Shown in pieces: positions 23,795 through 35,317 of a DNA stretch of 64,000 bases (within the stretch, counting starts at the first letter, position 1; each line of letters begins with the position of its first letter). The stretch is from the NCBI GenBank assembly GCA_903813345.2, contig CAIIXF020000002.1, positions 14,466,150 to 14,530,149 on the forward strand, written 5' to 3'. The position numbers and the translations under genes were made by a program. The notes under the pieces are model-generated. The model did not search any database. It saw only the letters and a program-made list of their open reading frames with translations, and had not been told where the DNA came from. This stretch comes from Owenia fusiformis (taxonomy: Eukaryota > Annelida > Polychaeta > Sabellida > Oweniidae).

Positions 23795-24028
23795 ATGACG
23801 TGTCACCCAACCATGTCTTCAAGGAAAGCGGTAGTAAATATTTTGGAAAATGTTTTGCGAGCATTTGCTACTGATTATAGAAGAGGGCACGCCGAGATAG
23901 CAATGTCAAACATTGTAGGGAGGGCTGCTAAAGTCACCGGGTATTCCAAATCAGTTTTTTCAATGAAACTGCTAAATTGTAATTTTAGTCTGCGTATTGA
24001 TCTATTGATTCATAAAGACCTGAAATGA
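23795..24028 (+). CDS. Short frame with a helix-turn-helix-like end, possibly transposon-derived
   Basis: The frame of 77 codons has two early ATGs (23795 and 23813). The part from the second reads MSSRKAVVNILENVLRAFAT and then IVGRAAKVTGYSKSVF. The last block resembles the helix-turn-helix seen near the start of many DDE transposase-like animal proteins (R-A-A-x-x-T-G-x-S-K-S). What follows looks random, so coding may stop at a splice donor (CCGG then GTATTC near 23940) or the protein may be broken. It lies inside the possible TIR element, which favours a transposon origin. A host first exon is the alternative. Confidence 0.35.
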   Translation: MTCHPTMSSRKAVVNILENVLRAFATDYRRGHAEIAMSNIVGRAAKVTGYSKSVFSMKLLNCNFSLRIDLLIHKDLK

Positions 24029-24292
24029 TGCATTCAAATAAGACTGAAAGAAAACACCACACATAAAGTGGTGAAAAAACAACAAACTAAAGTTGAAAGA
24101 TCGCAACGTTCGCTACTTTGTTCAATTCCGGAAATCTCCAAGGGGCTGCAAATGGGAAATTTTTTAGATTTAGAATTAATAACCTCAGAATACTGCCTTC
24201 AGTGTCGTGTTTGGCTGAGTTCCACAATGTAACCTAGTAGGATGGATGACATAGGACAAACTGGTAAGTAGACACACGGTAACATTTCATTA

Positions 24293-25584
24293 TTTCGTTA
24301 TTTTAACCATATGAACTGATGACCAGAATAAGCGTTTTGATTCTATACTATTCGTAAAGGCTAGAGTACTGACAATTGTCGGTCAGGAGACTTTGCTGTG
24401 TTTACAAGCTGGACTGACAAATAAAATGTCGGCATTTTTGCTCCTCCTAGTTGGAAACGCTAGAGAATCAAATGTTGACACTGAAGCCACTCCTAATAGG
24501 ATCTAACTGAGAACCGACCAAAAGTCTTTGGGTCTGCTAAATATTGTAAAATATGCTAAATTCGCAAGCATAGTGATTTCGCCTTTATTTGCCTGAATGT
24601 AGATCGCGAATTTAAAACTGTTTATTTTCCTGAGTAATGTGGATGAATTAATGGAACAAATGAAGAATAAAATCTACTGGTATAAGTTATTTCTAATTGT
24701 GTTTTGTTTTTATTTTATTCAAGTGTAATATGCAATTATAAAACAAACGTGAAGAAAACTTAAAAGTCGTATTTGAATACATTTGTTTGTTTCAACACTA
24801 CATGCTGTGTTATAAACAATAACATGTGTACACATAAAGGTAGTTAAAAGAGCGTTTGTTGTTTAAAAAAACAACAACATCAGATTAAGATTGATTTGAC
24901 ATGTTTTTATTCAAATATTACTCGTTATATTCATGTCAAAAATTTGGGTGAAAACGACAGAGGCTTTCTAATGATGTTTAACTAAATATGTTATATATTC
25001 GTAAGGTATTTTTCGTTTTTTGAGGTACCCTTTTTTTTCACAGAGAACCGGGTACCCAGGTGGAACCCAGCATGGATGATTTACTACCGAGTACCCGGTA
25101 TTTTGTACAAACCCCAGATTTTTTGCGGTATATCGACTACTCCTAGTTCCCCCATGTGAAATCAGAAATATCCTTCCTATTAGTATACTTTTCAAAATAC
25201 TACTATGAAGATTATCTTCCTATTTAAATAATAATATTCATAATATACATTTCTAAAAAGTTTCTGACTTCCTGTTCCTTGTTTGTATCTAGTTTATGTA
25301 TTTTCTCAAGAGTTACCACAAATAATGTTACAGAAAAACTCCAGAAAAACACTTTAGACTCTGGAAAAGCTGTTAGACTCTGGAGCAGTAGGGTCTAAAG
25401 ACATTAGACTCCGGAGAATCTCTGGGGTCTAAAAGCCTAGTGAGGACCATGCTCTCTGACGATTTTAGGCCAGAGCCCAGGGGCCAGAGTGCACATTGGA
25501 ATTTTCATAAAGTGCTTACTATAAATAAATGACACCTGGATTTTCTCTCTCCATTTCCAACCATTGTATCTTTGTATTTTATAG
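24293..25584. other. Upstream flank of the plus locus
   Basis: Expected to contain the 5' UTR intron of the plus locus. GACTC(T/C)GGA-type phrases recur around 25345-25425. No first exon was found. Confidence 0.35.
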
Positions 25585-26102
25585 TCATTTAACAATGGGA
25601 TCAAACAACAAGGCTCTGTTAACACAGGTTGTACAAGATGCCGTCCTAAAACTCTGCACTCAACACATCACCTTCGACACCCAGCTGGAAATAGATGGCA
25701 TCATATGTGTCAGTCCTGGAAAGATGGTTCCGGAGATTGTCATCAAGATGCATCGTACCATCATGAAGCCAGAAGAGCCAGTTCAAGCACAATGGGCAGA
25801 TATCACTGGGTCTGATGTATACACAGGAAGCCCACAGGCTACACATACTCAGTCCCAAAGGTCCCGTAATCGATCATCACAAATTAGAGGGAGCCCCCAG
25901 CAACCATCACCGAGACATGATCCTCCACATTCCAAACGTCGTTTAGACAACCAACCTCAACTAGAACAATATGCAGTGCCTGATAGCATGCCACAGACTG
26001 GTATGAACATAAAATCTGAGCCAACATATCTGGACAGTCAGACACCATCTGGTTCTGTAGGCTCTGGTGACAGTAACACTGGAGATGGAGCAATAGTATA
26101 CG
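25585..26102 (+). CDS. Shared exon 1 of the plus locus, N-terminal domain and linker
   Basis: The acceptor is GTATTTTATAG then TCATTT and the donor is ATACG then GTGAGT, phase 1. Coding probably starts at the ATG at 25595 (context ACAATGG), giving 169 residues. Residues of about 6-55 form the same unrecognised helix-strand-strand block as the minus copy (ALLTQVVQDAVLKLC, DTQLEIDGIICVS, EIVIKMHRTI). A Ser/Pro/Gln/Arg-rich linker follows with KRRL and NIKSEPTY (IKSE, a SUMO consensus), then a Gly/Ser end. Between 25730 and 25975 it differs from the minus copy at only two bases, both silent, while its two ends are clearly diverged. It is the shared N-terminus for the plus-strand zinc cassettes. 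Biochemical role unknown. Confidence 0.87.
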
Positions 26103-26174
26103 GTGAGTACAATTTCTCAACACGAATATTGGGGCTAGTCATTTCCTTTATTATGTCACCACCAAAAAGTGATG

Positions 26175-26500
26175 ACACATTGTAATGGTCTCCATTTTTG
26201 TGACAGCGGTTGGTGATCGGTGGGTGGCTTTTGGCATCTGTAACAAATTCTTACAACTTTCAATACCTTAACAAGTACTGTTAAAGATAGACTTCATTTT
26301 TTCAAAATCATCTACAAGTTTTCTGAAGTCCAAATCTGACTAGATTTAAGATTTGACCTTCAATTACTTTCTAAAGGTAAAAATAAGAGTCAAAAAGGTA
26401 TATTCTCAACTTGCTTCAAATTGACCAAATTCTTTTTTCGTAATCATGTACAAGTTCTCAGAAGTTCAAATCTGACTTAAGATTTGAGATTTCACCTTCA
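26175..26500 (+). repeat. Dispersed repeat matching 4930-5215
   Basis: Shares TCTCCATTTTTGTGAC, CTGTAACAAATTCTTAC-type and TTTGACCTTCAA blocks with the reversed segment at 4930-5215. It also has an internal partial duplication (26300-26370 with 26440-26510). Confidence 0.6.
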
Positions 26501-27289
26501 ATGACCTTTTCAAGGTGAAAAAACGCTTCATAATATCGTGAGCTACTAGGTGGTGACATTTTGTCATGTTAATGCTTTGATTATCCCATCGAACAAAGTT
26601 CTGAGGGATATAGGGAACACCTCCCTCCATCAATCTGTGCATCCTTCCATCTGTCCGTCCGGGCAATAACTCAAATACCGTTGGCCCAATTTAGTTAAGA
26701 TTTTGTACACATATACCCTATGGGGTTTGAAAGTCTGCTTGAAAGCTGATTTTCGAAATGGCTGCTCATTTAAAAATGGAGGCCACTTTAGTCCCGATTT
26801 TACAGTAATTTAGGTACAATAGGTGAATACTATTAGCATTGCACACTGTTTACTGAAACTTTTGGTAGAATGCGGCCATTTCTAAAAATGGCCGCCATTT
26901 TAGCATTTTTTACTATAACTTAAAAAGTTGTGGAGCGATTTGTTCATATTTGGTATGTGAATACTATGGAGCGATTTTTTATATTTGGTCTGTGAATCAG
27001 AGTTGCAAATCCCCAGTCGTATGGTCGTAATTTTACAATTTTTATTCAACTTATCACCTATAAATTAAAAAAAACTTGCCATTCGTACGAGTATGACGTG
27101 GTCCTGAAACTTGTAGTATTAAAGGGAATGAGAAGTTTCATGTTCTAATTTACACGCTGACTATACTTATAACCATCATCTATCACTTCAGCTCACTCAT
27201 TCAGTCGAAATGTTCTGACATGCGCAAAGCTCTATTTAGTGATATTTTCATTTCAAATATGGCGGCCAATCCGATGTCTGACGACCCTT

Positions 27290-27960
27290 ACAAAGAATCT
27301 AGGCATTGTGCATTTTTACCTCCTGTGAAATAACAAGTGGAATTTAGTAGTTGTTTTGTGTTTTATTATCATTCTGCATCGTAATTCTATGTGATGTGGT
27401 GTTGAAATGTCAGCAGAAATACATATCCATACGATAATCGAGTGAATTAGATAACAGATTTTTCGAAAACCTGTCTCCTGCTAAATGTGTAAAAACTTGT
27501 ATTAACATGCTTAAAAGTGCCAATGTGCACATCAATGTTAAGCTAAATCAATGTTGTGTCTAAAACAGGTGCCTGATCTACTCAAAACAGTTTGTCATTC
27601 ACGTGTACATGCTTAGCAAACACGGCGAAATGATCTGGATCTTGGAATTTTATTCGAGAGCTAGTAATGTTTGGTCCGGTCTCCGTCATAAGTGTTCATC
27701 AGACTTCACGCATGCTCAGGAGAAAACCATCAACCAATAACGTATATAAATCAATTTCGCGCATGCGCCTTACAAGGGTAAAGAAATTTGTATTTATAAT
27801 CGAACCAATTTGAGATAACCCGATATCAGTCGGAGAAATCTGGCGATCTACGAAACTCACTTCAAAAAATCAAATCCGTATTCTACTATGCTGGGATCTA
27901 AGATTTTCAGTAAAGATAAAGTCTTTTATGATCTTTCGAATGAGGTAAGTCTCTAGTTCG
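27290..27960. repeat. Inverted partial copy of the mariner-like element at 28641-29366
   Basis: 27310-27490, reversed, matches 29160-29350, including CCTGTGAAATAACAAGTG. 27875-27950, reversed, matches 29085-29160, including ATCTTTCGAATGAGGTAA. A longer stretch in between is unique to this copy. Confidence 0.7.
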
Positions 27961-28640
27961 AAAGACAATCGTATCAACTTGAACAAAAGTTGAGTTTTGA
28001 AGAAAAATTTTAACATGCGCAGAAGTCCCATTTTAGTTGTACCATATTGAGTGCATTGGACATATTGTGTTTGAACTAACATATAATTTAAGTTCAAAGT
28101 ACCCATATCTGGATCGTTGCGGATGCCGCCATTGTTATGTATCAATGACGTCCTTGATGCCTTAAAATTGATGCCTGGGAAGTGTCGCTATATAATCACG
28201 TCATACTCGGATCGCAGAAATAGAACACATTTCACTGATATTTTATAACTATTTCTGTCCGCTTAACATTGCTGCCGCATGTTCATGTCCATATCATATT
28301 ATAAAAAGAAATTCTTCTCATAAAGAAATTGAATTGTTGCAATGTCTTTTTTCAAATGTTTGTATTTATTTTCTCCAATGTGGTTATATTATTCATTGAT
28401 CTGGGGTATTATCAGAATAATTCCCCATGATTAATTCATTCTTTGATTGAAAATACTTTGTTCAAGACTGTACCTAATTCCTATCTAAACAACACAGTTG
28501 TTAGAGTAGATAGTCAAATGTCTTGAAGAATTACTACAGTTAATCTTAAAATAAAAATCAAATTTTCAGATTTATGATGATTAAAATTGTCCATTGGAAA
28601 TTATATCTATGACTTTTATCTTCCATGATATTTTCAGATA

Positions 28641-29366
28641 CAGGGTGAGCCAAAAAAGGTAACCAAGACAAATGGTAACAATTCACTCAATCAACATGGG
28701 CTTAAAGTCATATTTAGCAAAATTAAATCTTGTTCAATGTTGTTTTATTCTACAAAGTGTCATCAGTCTACCCCAATGGTCATGATTTCATGGCCATTTT
28801 CCAGAACATGCTGTCGTATCTGAAGGCTCTTGGACATATCTGGCGAAGTTGTTCACTATACACTACTACACACCACACACCTTTTGTAATGGCTCTCATC
28901 ATCCTTCATATCTCTTGTCTCAATGTTTCAAGGGTTGTTCCTCGAGACTTTAGCCCCAAAACTAAACATCTGGAGTGTTTTATGTCCATTGAGTGTAACC
29001 TGTTTTGGCATTTGAAGCATTTTTGTAAATGGCCATAAAATCATCAGCTAATGGCATTACGAAAATGGGTCTTCCATGCATGTTACCTCATTCGAAAGAT
29101 CACAAAAGACTTTATCTATACTAAAAATCTTAGATCCCAGAATGGTCTAATATGCCGTCAGTCCGCACTTCTATATCTATCCTTAGTAGGAGACTGGTTT
29201 TCGAAATCTTTATCTAATTCACTCAATTATCATGGATATGTGTTTCTGCTGACTTTTTATCACCACAGCACATAGAATTACAATGCAGAATGATTAAAAC
29301 ACAAAAGGACCACTCAGTTTCACTTGTTATTTCACAGAAGGTAAAAATATACCCTGGTTCACCCTT
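28641..29366. mobile_element. Tc1/mariner-like element, degenerate
   Basis: The left end CAGGGTGAGCCAAAAAAGGT follows a TA and the right end is an eroded inverse (GGTTCACCCTTTATA). The interior shows no convincing transposase. It lies in intron 1 of the plus locus. Confidence 0.6.
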
Positions 29367-29940
29367 TATATTGAAAATAACCCTGATAAAAATACTAAAA
29401 CATAACTTTCAAGTGATATTTCAAAATACTAAAAATCAATATTAAAAAGCTAAATATTTAATCAAATATCAATTTGTTACCGTAAAAATGAAAAGGGGAT
29501 TATATAGTGTATAATATAGAGGAGAAAATCATTTATCAATTATACAAGTGGAATGAGTTCTCTTGGGATGAGTTGTGTAGAAACCTTTCGGTAACGGTAG
29601 GGTAATTTATGGTTACGGTAGTGGAGCAACGATTGACTCGTGGACTCGAAACTACTCGCCAAACCCTGTAAACACGATACATTGATTGGTAAATTCTGAC
29701 TCGAATTACCGGTATTAGTTTTCAGTACCATTGCGACATCTAGTATATAGAAATCTTACATGCAGATACCACAGGCATTCCGGCACGCACCTCAGAAATA
29801 AATTTCCTCGTGGAGCAGAGCATGGTGTACTGCTGTGCACCCCAGAAATAAATTGTATTTTAGTAGAATTAAATACAAGTATTGGTATATGCGAGATACT
29901 TAAGCAGTATATTAGATACATTATTGTTACTTTAATGTAG

Positions 29941-30108
29941 GTGTCCCCAGTGGTAGTGCAAAAAAGCGTAAGCCACCAGAGCTTGATACAACTTCAGTTG
30001 CCAACAAAATAATCAAGACTGAGGACCCAATTTTGATAGAAGAAGACATGACAACAGCAACTGACCAGGCATACATGGGAGGAAATAACAGTGCAATGGC
30101 AGAACAAG
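29941..30108 (+). CDS. Shared exon 2 of the plus locus, basic NLS exon
   Basis: An internal exon of 168 bp, the same length as in the minus locus. The acceptor is TTTAATGTAG then GTGTCC and the donor is GAACAAG then GTGAGA. Both borders are phase 1. It encodes VPSGSAKKRKPPELDTT with a KKRK nuclear localisation patch, then NKIIKTEDP (SUMO consensus IKTE), the acidic IEEDM and a Met/Asn-rich end. The first 85 bp are nearly identical to 13874-14041. Skipping it would keep the frame between exon 1 and any terminal exon. Confidence 0.92.
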
Positions 30109-31211
30109 GTGAGAACAGTTTGTATAACTCTCTTTGACTTCATTGTATCTGATGTGTTATTTTTCTGTGTTTGGTAAATGAGTACTATGTGAAACATTTT
30201 TGAAATTCCTCAAATGATGGTCTCAGTATTTGGAAGTGTAAAAGTCAGTCAGTTATGTTTTATACAGTATTACTTCAAAATAGATCATCTTGATTGATTT
30301 GTTGGTGTACTTGTTTAGGGGAGGTGGTGTACATATAAGTAGATGCACCAACTACATGTATGTATATCCCATATTATAACATATCTATGACGAAGTAAAG
30401 TGTAAACTGTTCACAAGAGAGTGGGCCGATATAACTTTTGAAAAGCCAGCGCCCGCTAACTTTCTGATTGGTCAAGCGCTGGGACTACGTCATACATTAG
30501 GCCTAGGTCAAATTGACTCGTACATTCGTAACATGGGAATAAATCATCATTTCCGAACCATTGCTAGTCAATAAGATAAGAAAACGATACTCTCTGACCA
30601 GACAAGATCACCTAGGTATGTTATAGATCGTTTATGTCAATATAGTTGCACATATACCCTCGGTTCTCAGTGATCAATGTCCGTCCCAAGGTCAGGCCAT
30701 ATCACTGAAACCCTCGGGCATATATGCAACGATAGTGACATAACCTCTAATTATTATTAAACTATTGTCAGAGCAATTTGGGTAGATAATATTATTTCCA
30801 AAAATTTACATCATCCTTGTGATGTTTCCCATATCAAATCCCCCTGGTTAATAACTACTTTTTATCCAATGGATACTAAATATATATGGAGATTCCAACA
30901 CAAGATAATTTTGGTATTATGCTAAACTAAAATTGTATCGTATTCGACTCATATGACGTCAAAAAATTAGCTTGACTGTTTGATCTGCAACAATATAATT
31001 CCAAGGCCTAGGAAAAATGAGTTAAATTTTTTCATGCAATCATTTTGTAAAAATAGGTTCACAGAAAATAAAACGAAAAAAATAAAAAAAAAACTTTTAA
31101 GTAATATTATATGAAGTCCATACAAAAATAGCGCTCCCTCGTTGAGTTGGGCAATATCCACCCATGGATAAAAATGGCATCACTCAAAAATCATAGGATA
31201 TCCTCTATATA
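30109..31211. other. Intron stretch with a large imperfect palindrome
   Basis: 30612-30750 is an inverted pair sharing TTATGTCA, ATATAGTTGCA or ATATATGCAAC, ACCCTCGG and CAGTGAT blocks. It is a probable hairpin MITE. Its flanks gave no frame. Confidence 0.55.
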
Positions 31212-32203
31212 CAGGCTGTATCAAAAAAACGCAACAAGCAGTTATCTCATAAAATCACGAAGCTAGTGATGACTACATCAATTTCATTCAATTTACTATA
31301 AAGCCACGCCCCTCCTCTTTGCAATGATATGTCATTTATTCACATGTTGTCATGGTTGGGTAAGAAATCCTTCCATTCACACAGTGGGTCAATATCGGCT
31401 CTGGGCCAAGTTTCAGAAATTGCAAAAATCAGTGCAAGAACTAAGTGCCAATGGAGTTTCTCCTGACTTTATCTGTTGTGACTTTTTCTTTTGGAGCTAT
31501 CTCAGGAGCATCTGTGCTCACCATTCCTTCACTAGATATTGCAAAAGTTCAAGAAAGAATTGCCAATGGGCTGGTTTTCTCCGCCTTAATCCACGGATGA
31601 CTCAGAGCTGAGCCATGAATGGCATGGAGAGATGAGGGCATCTTTGTGTCCTAAGAAGTGGTTGAAATTTAGAGGGTATAGGATTATTCTTGCAAAGGTA
31701 TGAGTATAAACACTTTACAGTTTATGTCACACATCCCATAACTTCTTCCAATATCCTCTATGTCCCATGCACTGACTTTTGCAATGTTAAAAACTTGGGT
31801 CTGAGCTCTGAATTTTGCCCCACTTTACAAAATAATGATTATTCGGACAGCCATGACTCCCTGTGAATGAATGACATTCCATTGTAAAGAGGAGTAATTT
31901 GGGTTTTTAGTACATTGAATGAAAAAGGATGCATTCATCATTGGTTTTAGGTTTTCTTCCAATATTGCATTGGGCCCCGTGCACCGACTTTTGCAATGTT
32001 TATAACTTGGCCCAAAGGTAATTTTGGCCTACTTTGCTTAAGGAATGATTACTAGCCCAACCATAACCCAATATCAACGAATGATATACCATTAGAAAGA
32101 GGTGACACATGGCTTTATGGTACATTGAATGAAATCAATGCTGTTATCACTAGTTTTGTGCTTTTCCGAGATAACAATCTGTTGCGTTTTTTGATACGCA
32201 CTG
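31212..32203. mobile_element. Tc1/mariner-like element with TIRs of about 100 bp
   Basis: The ends CAGGCTGTATCAAAAAAACG and CAGTGCGTATCAAAAAACGC (reversed) lie between TA dinucleotides. Arms also share GTTATCTC, ACTAGTGAT, TTTCATTCAAT and ATAAAGCCA. The interior repeats a GCACTGACTTTTGCAATGTT-type block (31770 and 31982). No transposase was recognised. A related left half is at 62556-62760. Confidence 0.8.
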
Positions 32204-33635
32204 TATATGGAAATATAAACACCTCAGCTCCATGCCATCCTCTCGCCATTTACATAGTCTCCCATATCTCCTTACCTAGGCATGTCCCCTGCTCCCTCCC
32301 TTTCACTACCTTTTTATTTCCATCTTATTTACCCGTCATCATCATTATTATTCCATTTTCACATTCTACTGATCCTCCTCCCTTTCTCAGTATTTTACAT
32401 TCCATTCTTACTCCCACAGTGATCAAATAGTCACTTAATTTTGATCAAGTACCCGGGAATCGCTTTGAAATAGAAAATCCATGTGGTCTTGATCTTTATT
32501 TTTTTGTAAAACATATTTTCTTGGAGACCAGAATAGAAATACTTAAAATTATCAGAATTTTCTGATTATTTCAATGGTGATACTCGGGGGACTCTACTGA
32601 ATTTTTATTTAAATTTTAAGTTGCTATGGTGTCAACTTTTTCTGTCATCTTTCTGTAAATAACCTTGAAACCATTGCAATTTCAAAGTTGTTGCGTCAAA
32701 CAGACATGTTAAGGTTGGTTGCGGGATATGTCATTTTACACCACTGTTTCTGGACGGATTTCGAAAATAGTTCCCTGACAGTAATCAGTATGAATGTAAG
32801 TATTTCAATAATTGATTTCACATCCATACTTTCATTGTAAATTATGTTTTATCATGTCTAAATATTGAGGAATGAACTGTGCTTGCCGTCAGAAATCAAC
32901 CTTTGACGTCTGAACCGTTCAGTGTATAGCGTAAACTTCAGATGGACAATTCAATAACTGAATTTGAATAGATTTTTGAATAGGTTTCAGATTCATGATC
33001 AGATTAAAATGAAGATTTGGAGGTTTTTTATTTTTTAATTCTTAATGATCTCAGTGTACTGAGCAGTGGGTGCATAAACATTACTCATTCGGCAATGCTT
33101 TTCTCAAGTGAAATCAGACAATGCTCAGAGTAAATTTTGTCCAACATTTGTGTTTACACAGTCGTATTTCAAAACTACGGCAGTATTTTAAAAATCTAAA
33201 ATGATACGATTGCGATTTAGAGTTCCTAGTTTTTGAATACACGTATGTGCATTCGAACTACATTCATTTATAAATGAAGAAAGTGGTCCTAATGTGAAAA
33301 AATATGACTATAAAAAATCAAATGTCAATGTCAAATCTTACATTTTATAAATGTAACAAAATGTAGCAAACTGGAAAGAACATTAAAAGCATACGATTTT
33401 TATAATCGCACGGATGTACATCAGTTCACATTCTCCAAATAAACGACTCAAGCTTTTTACATTGATGTTTAGTGGTTACATTATTATTAGATAGATATAC
33501 TGCATCTGGAGGCATCATTTCGAACACTGAGGTTATGATCAGCGCTAGTAGCGGTGATCAAAGTTTCGACACTTTTTGATCACTGTGTCCATATTTTCAT
33601 ATTCCATCTAAGGCAATGCCATCCACTCTTAGTTT
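32204..33635. other. Intron stretch without recognised features
   Basis: The pyrimidine-rich 32225-32420 gives a chance frame. Nothing else was recognised. Confidence 0.4.
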
Positions 33636-33992
33636 AGGGGAGGCATCAAAAGATCAATGTCTGATAGAAAACTAAATAAATCTAGTTTGGGGGAGGGGGT
33701 CAAAGCTTTGTCAGCTTGCTATTTTTGCAATTTCGGCTCGAAATGCCTTTGAATGGTTTAAAAATAAAGACTTTACCAGATGCCTTCTTCACCAAGATGC
33801 ATGCAACATGGAATATTATGCCTATTGTTGTTGACCCCGATGAAAGTCCAAACTGAGTCGTTAAAACATGTGAAAAGTCCTTAATCAACTTTCATTGTAT
33901 TTAGTTTTGAGGGGGAGGGGGGGGGTCCAACTCAAAACTAGATTTATTTAGTTTCCTATCAGACATTGAACTTTTGATGCCTCCCCTTAAGT
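33636..33992. mobile_element. MITE with 55-bp TIRs
   Basis: The ends AGGGGAGGCATCAAAAGATC and its inverse share TCAATGTCTGATAG and AAACTAAATAAATCTAGTTT, followed by a G-rich run in both arms. No frame. Confidence 0.8.
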
Positions 33993-35317
33993 GCATAAGC
34001 TCATTTATAATGTGTCTTATGCATGTGTTCCCAATAACAACAAAAATGAAAATGAAATACTAAACAGATTTTTATATAACATAACCATTTATCATTTATT
34101 TGGGATTACACAGGGGTCCCTTTTCAAAAAAAATAAATGTAATGTAAATTTTCAGGGATGTGAAAGTTTAGAACTGATTAGTTTTGAGCCATTCTAGGTA
34201 AATGTTAAAGCGGCCATTTTGGATTTTCCAACATAAAATCAGTAGCTAACTAGTAGCTAGTTTCATGATACATGTTTTCAACAAGCGGTACTAAGATATT
34301 TGGACATAGAACATGCATGACATACATATCATTTTCATCAGAACATATTCTACTCTGCATCAAATCCAAAAATACCAGCATAGAATTCAGTAAACATTAT
34401 TATCATTCCCTGAGACACAAATGGGTAATTTCAAATTTTCCTTATGAAAAACTGAAGCTAACCAGGTATTGAAATGCTGCAAAATTATGTGTGAAAGAAA
34501 CATTTGTTATTTAAACACCCAAGAGAAAGGGTATGGTTCAAAAGAGTAATATTGATATTACATGTAGTTTGATTTTGGATATTGAGTAACCAATGATACC
34601 AATAGTATGACTATTTACCAAACACAGAACTTAGAGTTCAAACAAGCATGCACCCAGGTTTTATTAAGACAGAATAGAACATGTTATTTTATTAGTGCCA
34701 AAGCATGGGATTTTACCTAGAAATGTCAAGAATTCTGCACAATTTATTTTTTTAATTTAATGCTGCTTGATATTTATGAAAATGTTATAGTTTTATAGAA
34801 AAAATATTTTATTACCATAAAATAATTGGGAAATATCTATACAAAGTTTCACGAAGATTTGTCTTGTAGTATTGAAATGGTAACATCTTTGACATTACTT
34901 CTGGATCACCCTGTATTTTGTGCTTGGTTTGTTCTACTAGGAGACCAATTGCCATTGTGCAATAAAGAACTTGATATTTAACAGCAAAAAGTTCCAAATA
35001 ATTAATACCCAAATTGAAAATACATTATATTACATTGTAGATACATGTAATTTCTTATTCATTTCATTCAAGCACAGCATAGTTAGCAGTTCATAATTTA
35101 AAAGTAGAACATAATAGTTCCGTCATTAGACTATAAAGTTCTAACACGGCTTGTGGTTATTTGCATAAGATAGTCAGAATATATATCATAATATAATAAC
35201 ATTATATATAATGACATAACATACATGTAAAGTAAGTTACTCTTTGTTTAGGTTTTTCAGCATTGTCTAATAAAGAGACATATGTCTCTGTCTAATAGCA
35301 TCATGAGGATCTCCTAA
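33993..35317. other. Intron stretch, one solo mariner-like end
   Basis: GATCACCCTGTATT near 34906 looks like a mariner end, with no partner found. The rest is AT-rich and unrecognised. Confidence 0.35.

Larger units (their letters stand above)
22268..24292. mobile_element. Possible DNA transposon with 60-bp TIRs and an HTH-like frame
   Basis: The left end GAAATGTTACTGTGTGTCTA and, reversed, the right end GAAATGTTACCGTGTGTCTA keep inverted similarity over about 62 bp, including CTATGTCATCC and TAGGTTACA. The interior includes the frame at 23795-24028, a hairpin at 22344-22408 (GTTAAACTCAATAATGG and inverse) and the MITE at 23036-23245. A full transposase was not found. Target duplication is not clear. 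Confidence 0.5.
26103..29940 (+). other. Intron 1 of the plus locus, enlarged by repeats
   Basis: A 3.8-kb intron, against 673 bp in the minus locus. It holds the repeat at 26175-26500, a degenerate GGCCGCCATTTT-rich stretch at 26580-27000, the repeat at 27290-27960 and the mariner-like element at 28641-29366. Confidence 0.75.

Noticed and set aside
25595-25760. BTB domain in the shared exon
   Set aside because: The conserved block is about 50 residues and lacks BTB landmarks. The likeness to lola is in gene layout only.
32125-32430. Pro/Ser-rich frame of 101 codons
   Set aside because: It begins inside a mariner-like TIR and runs through a pyrimidine-rich stretch. A chance frame.
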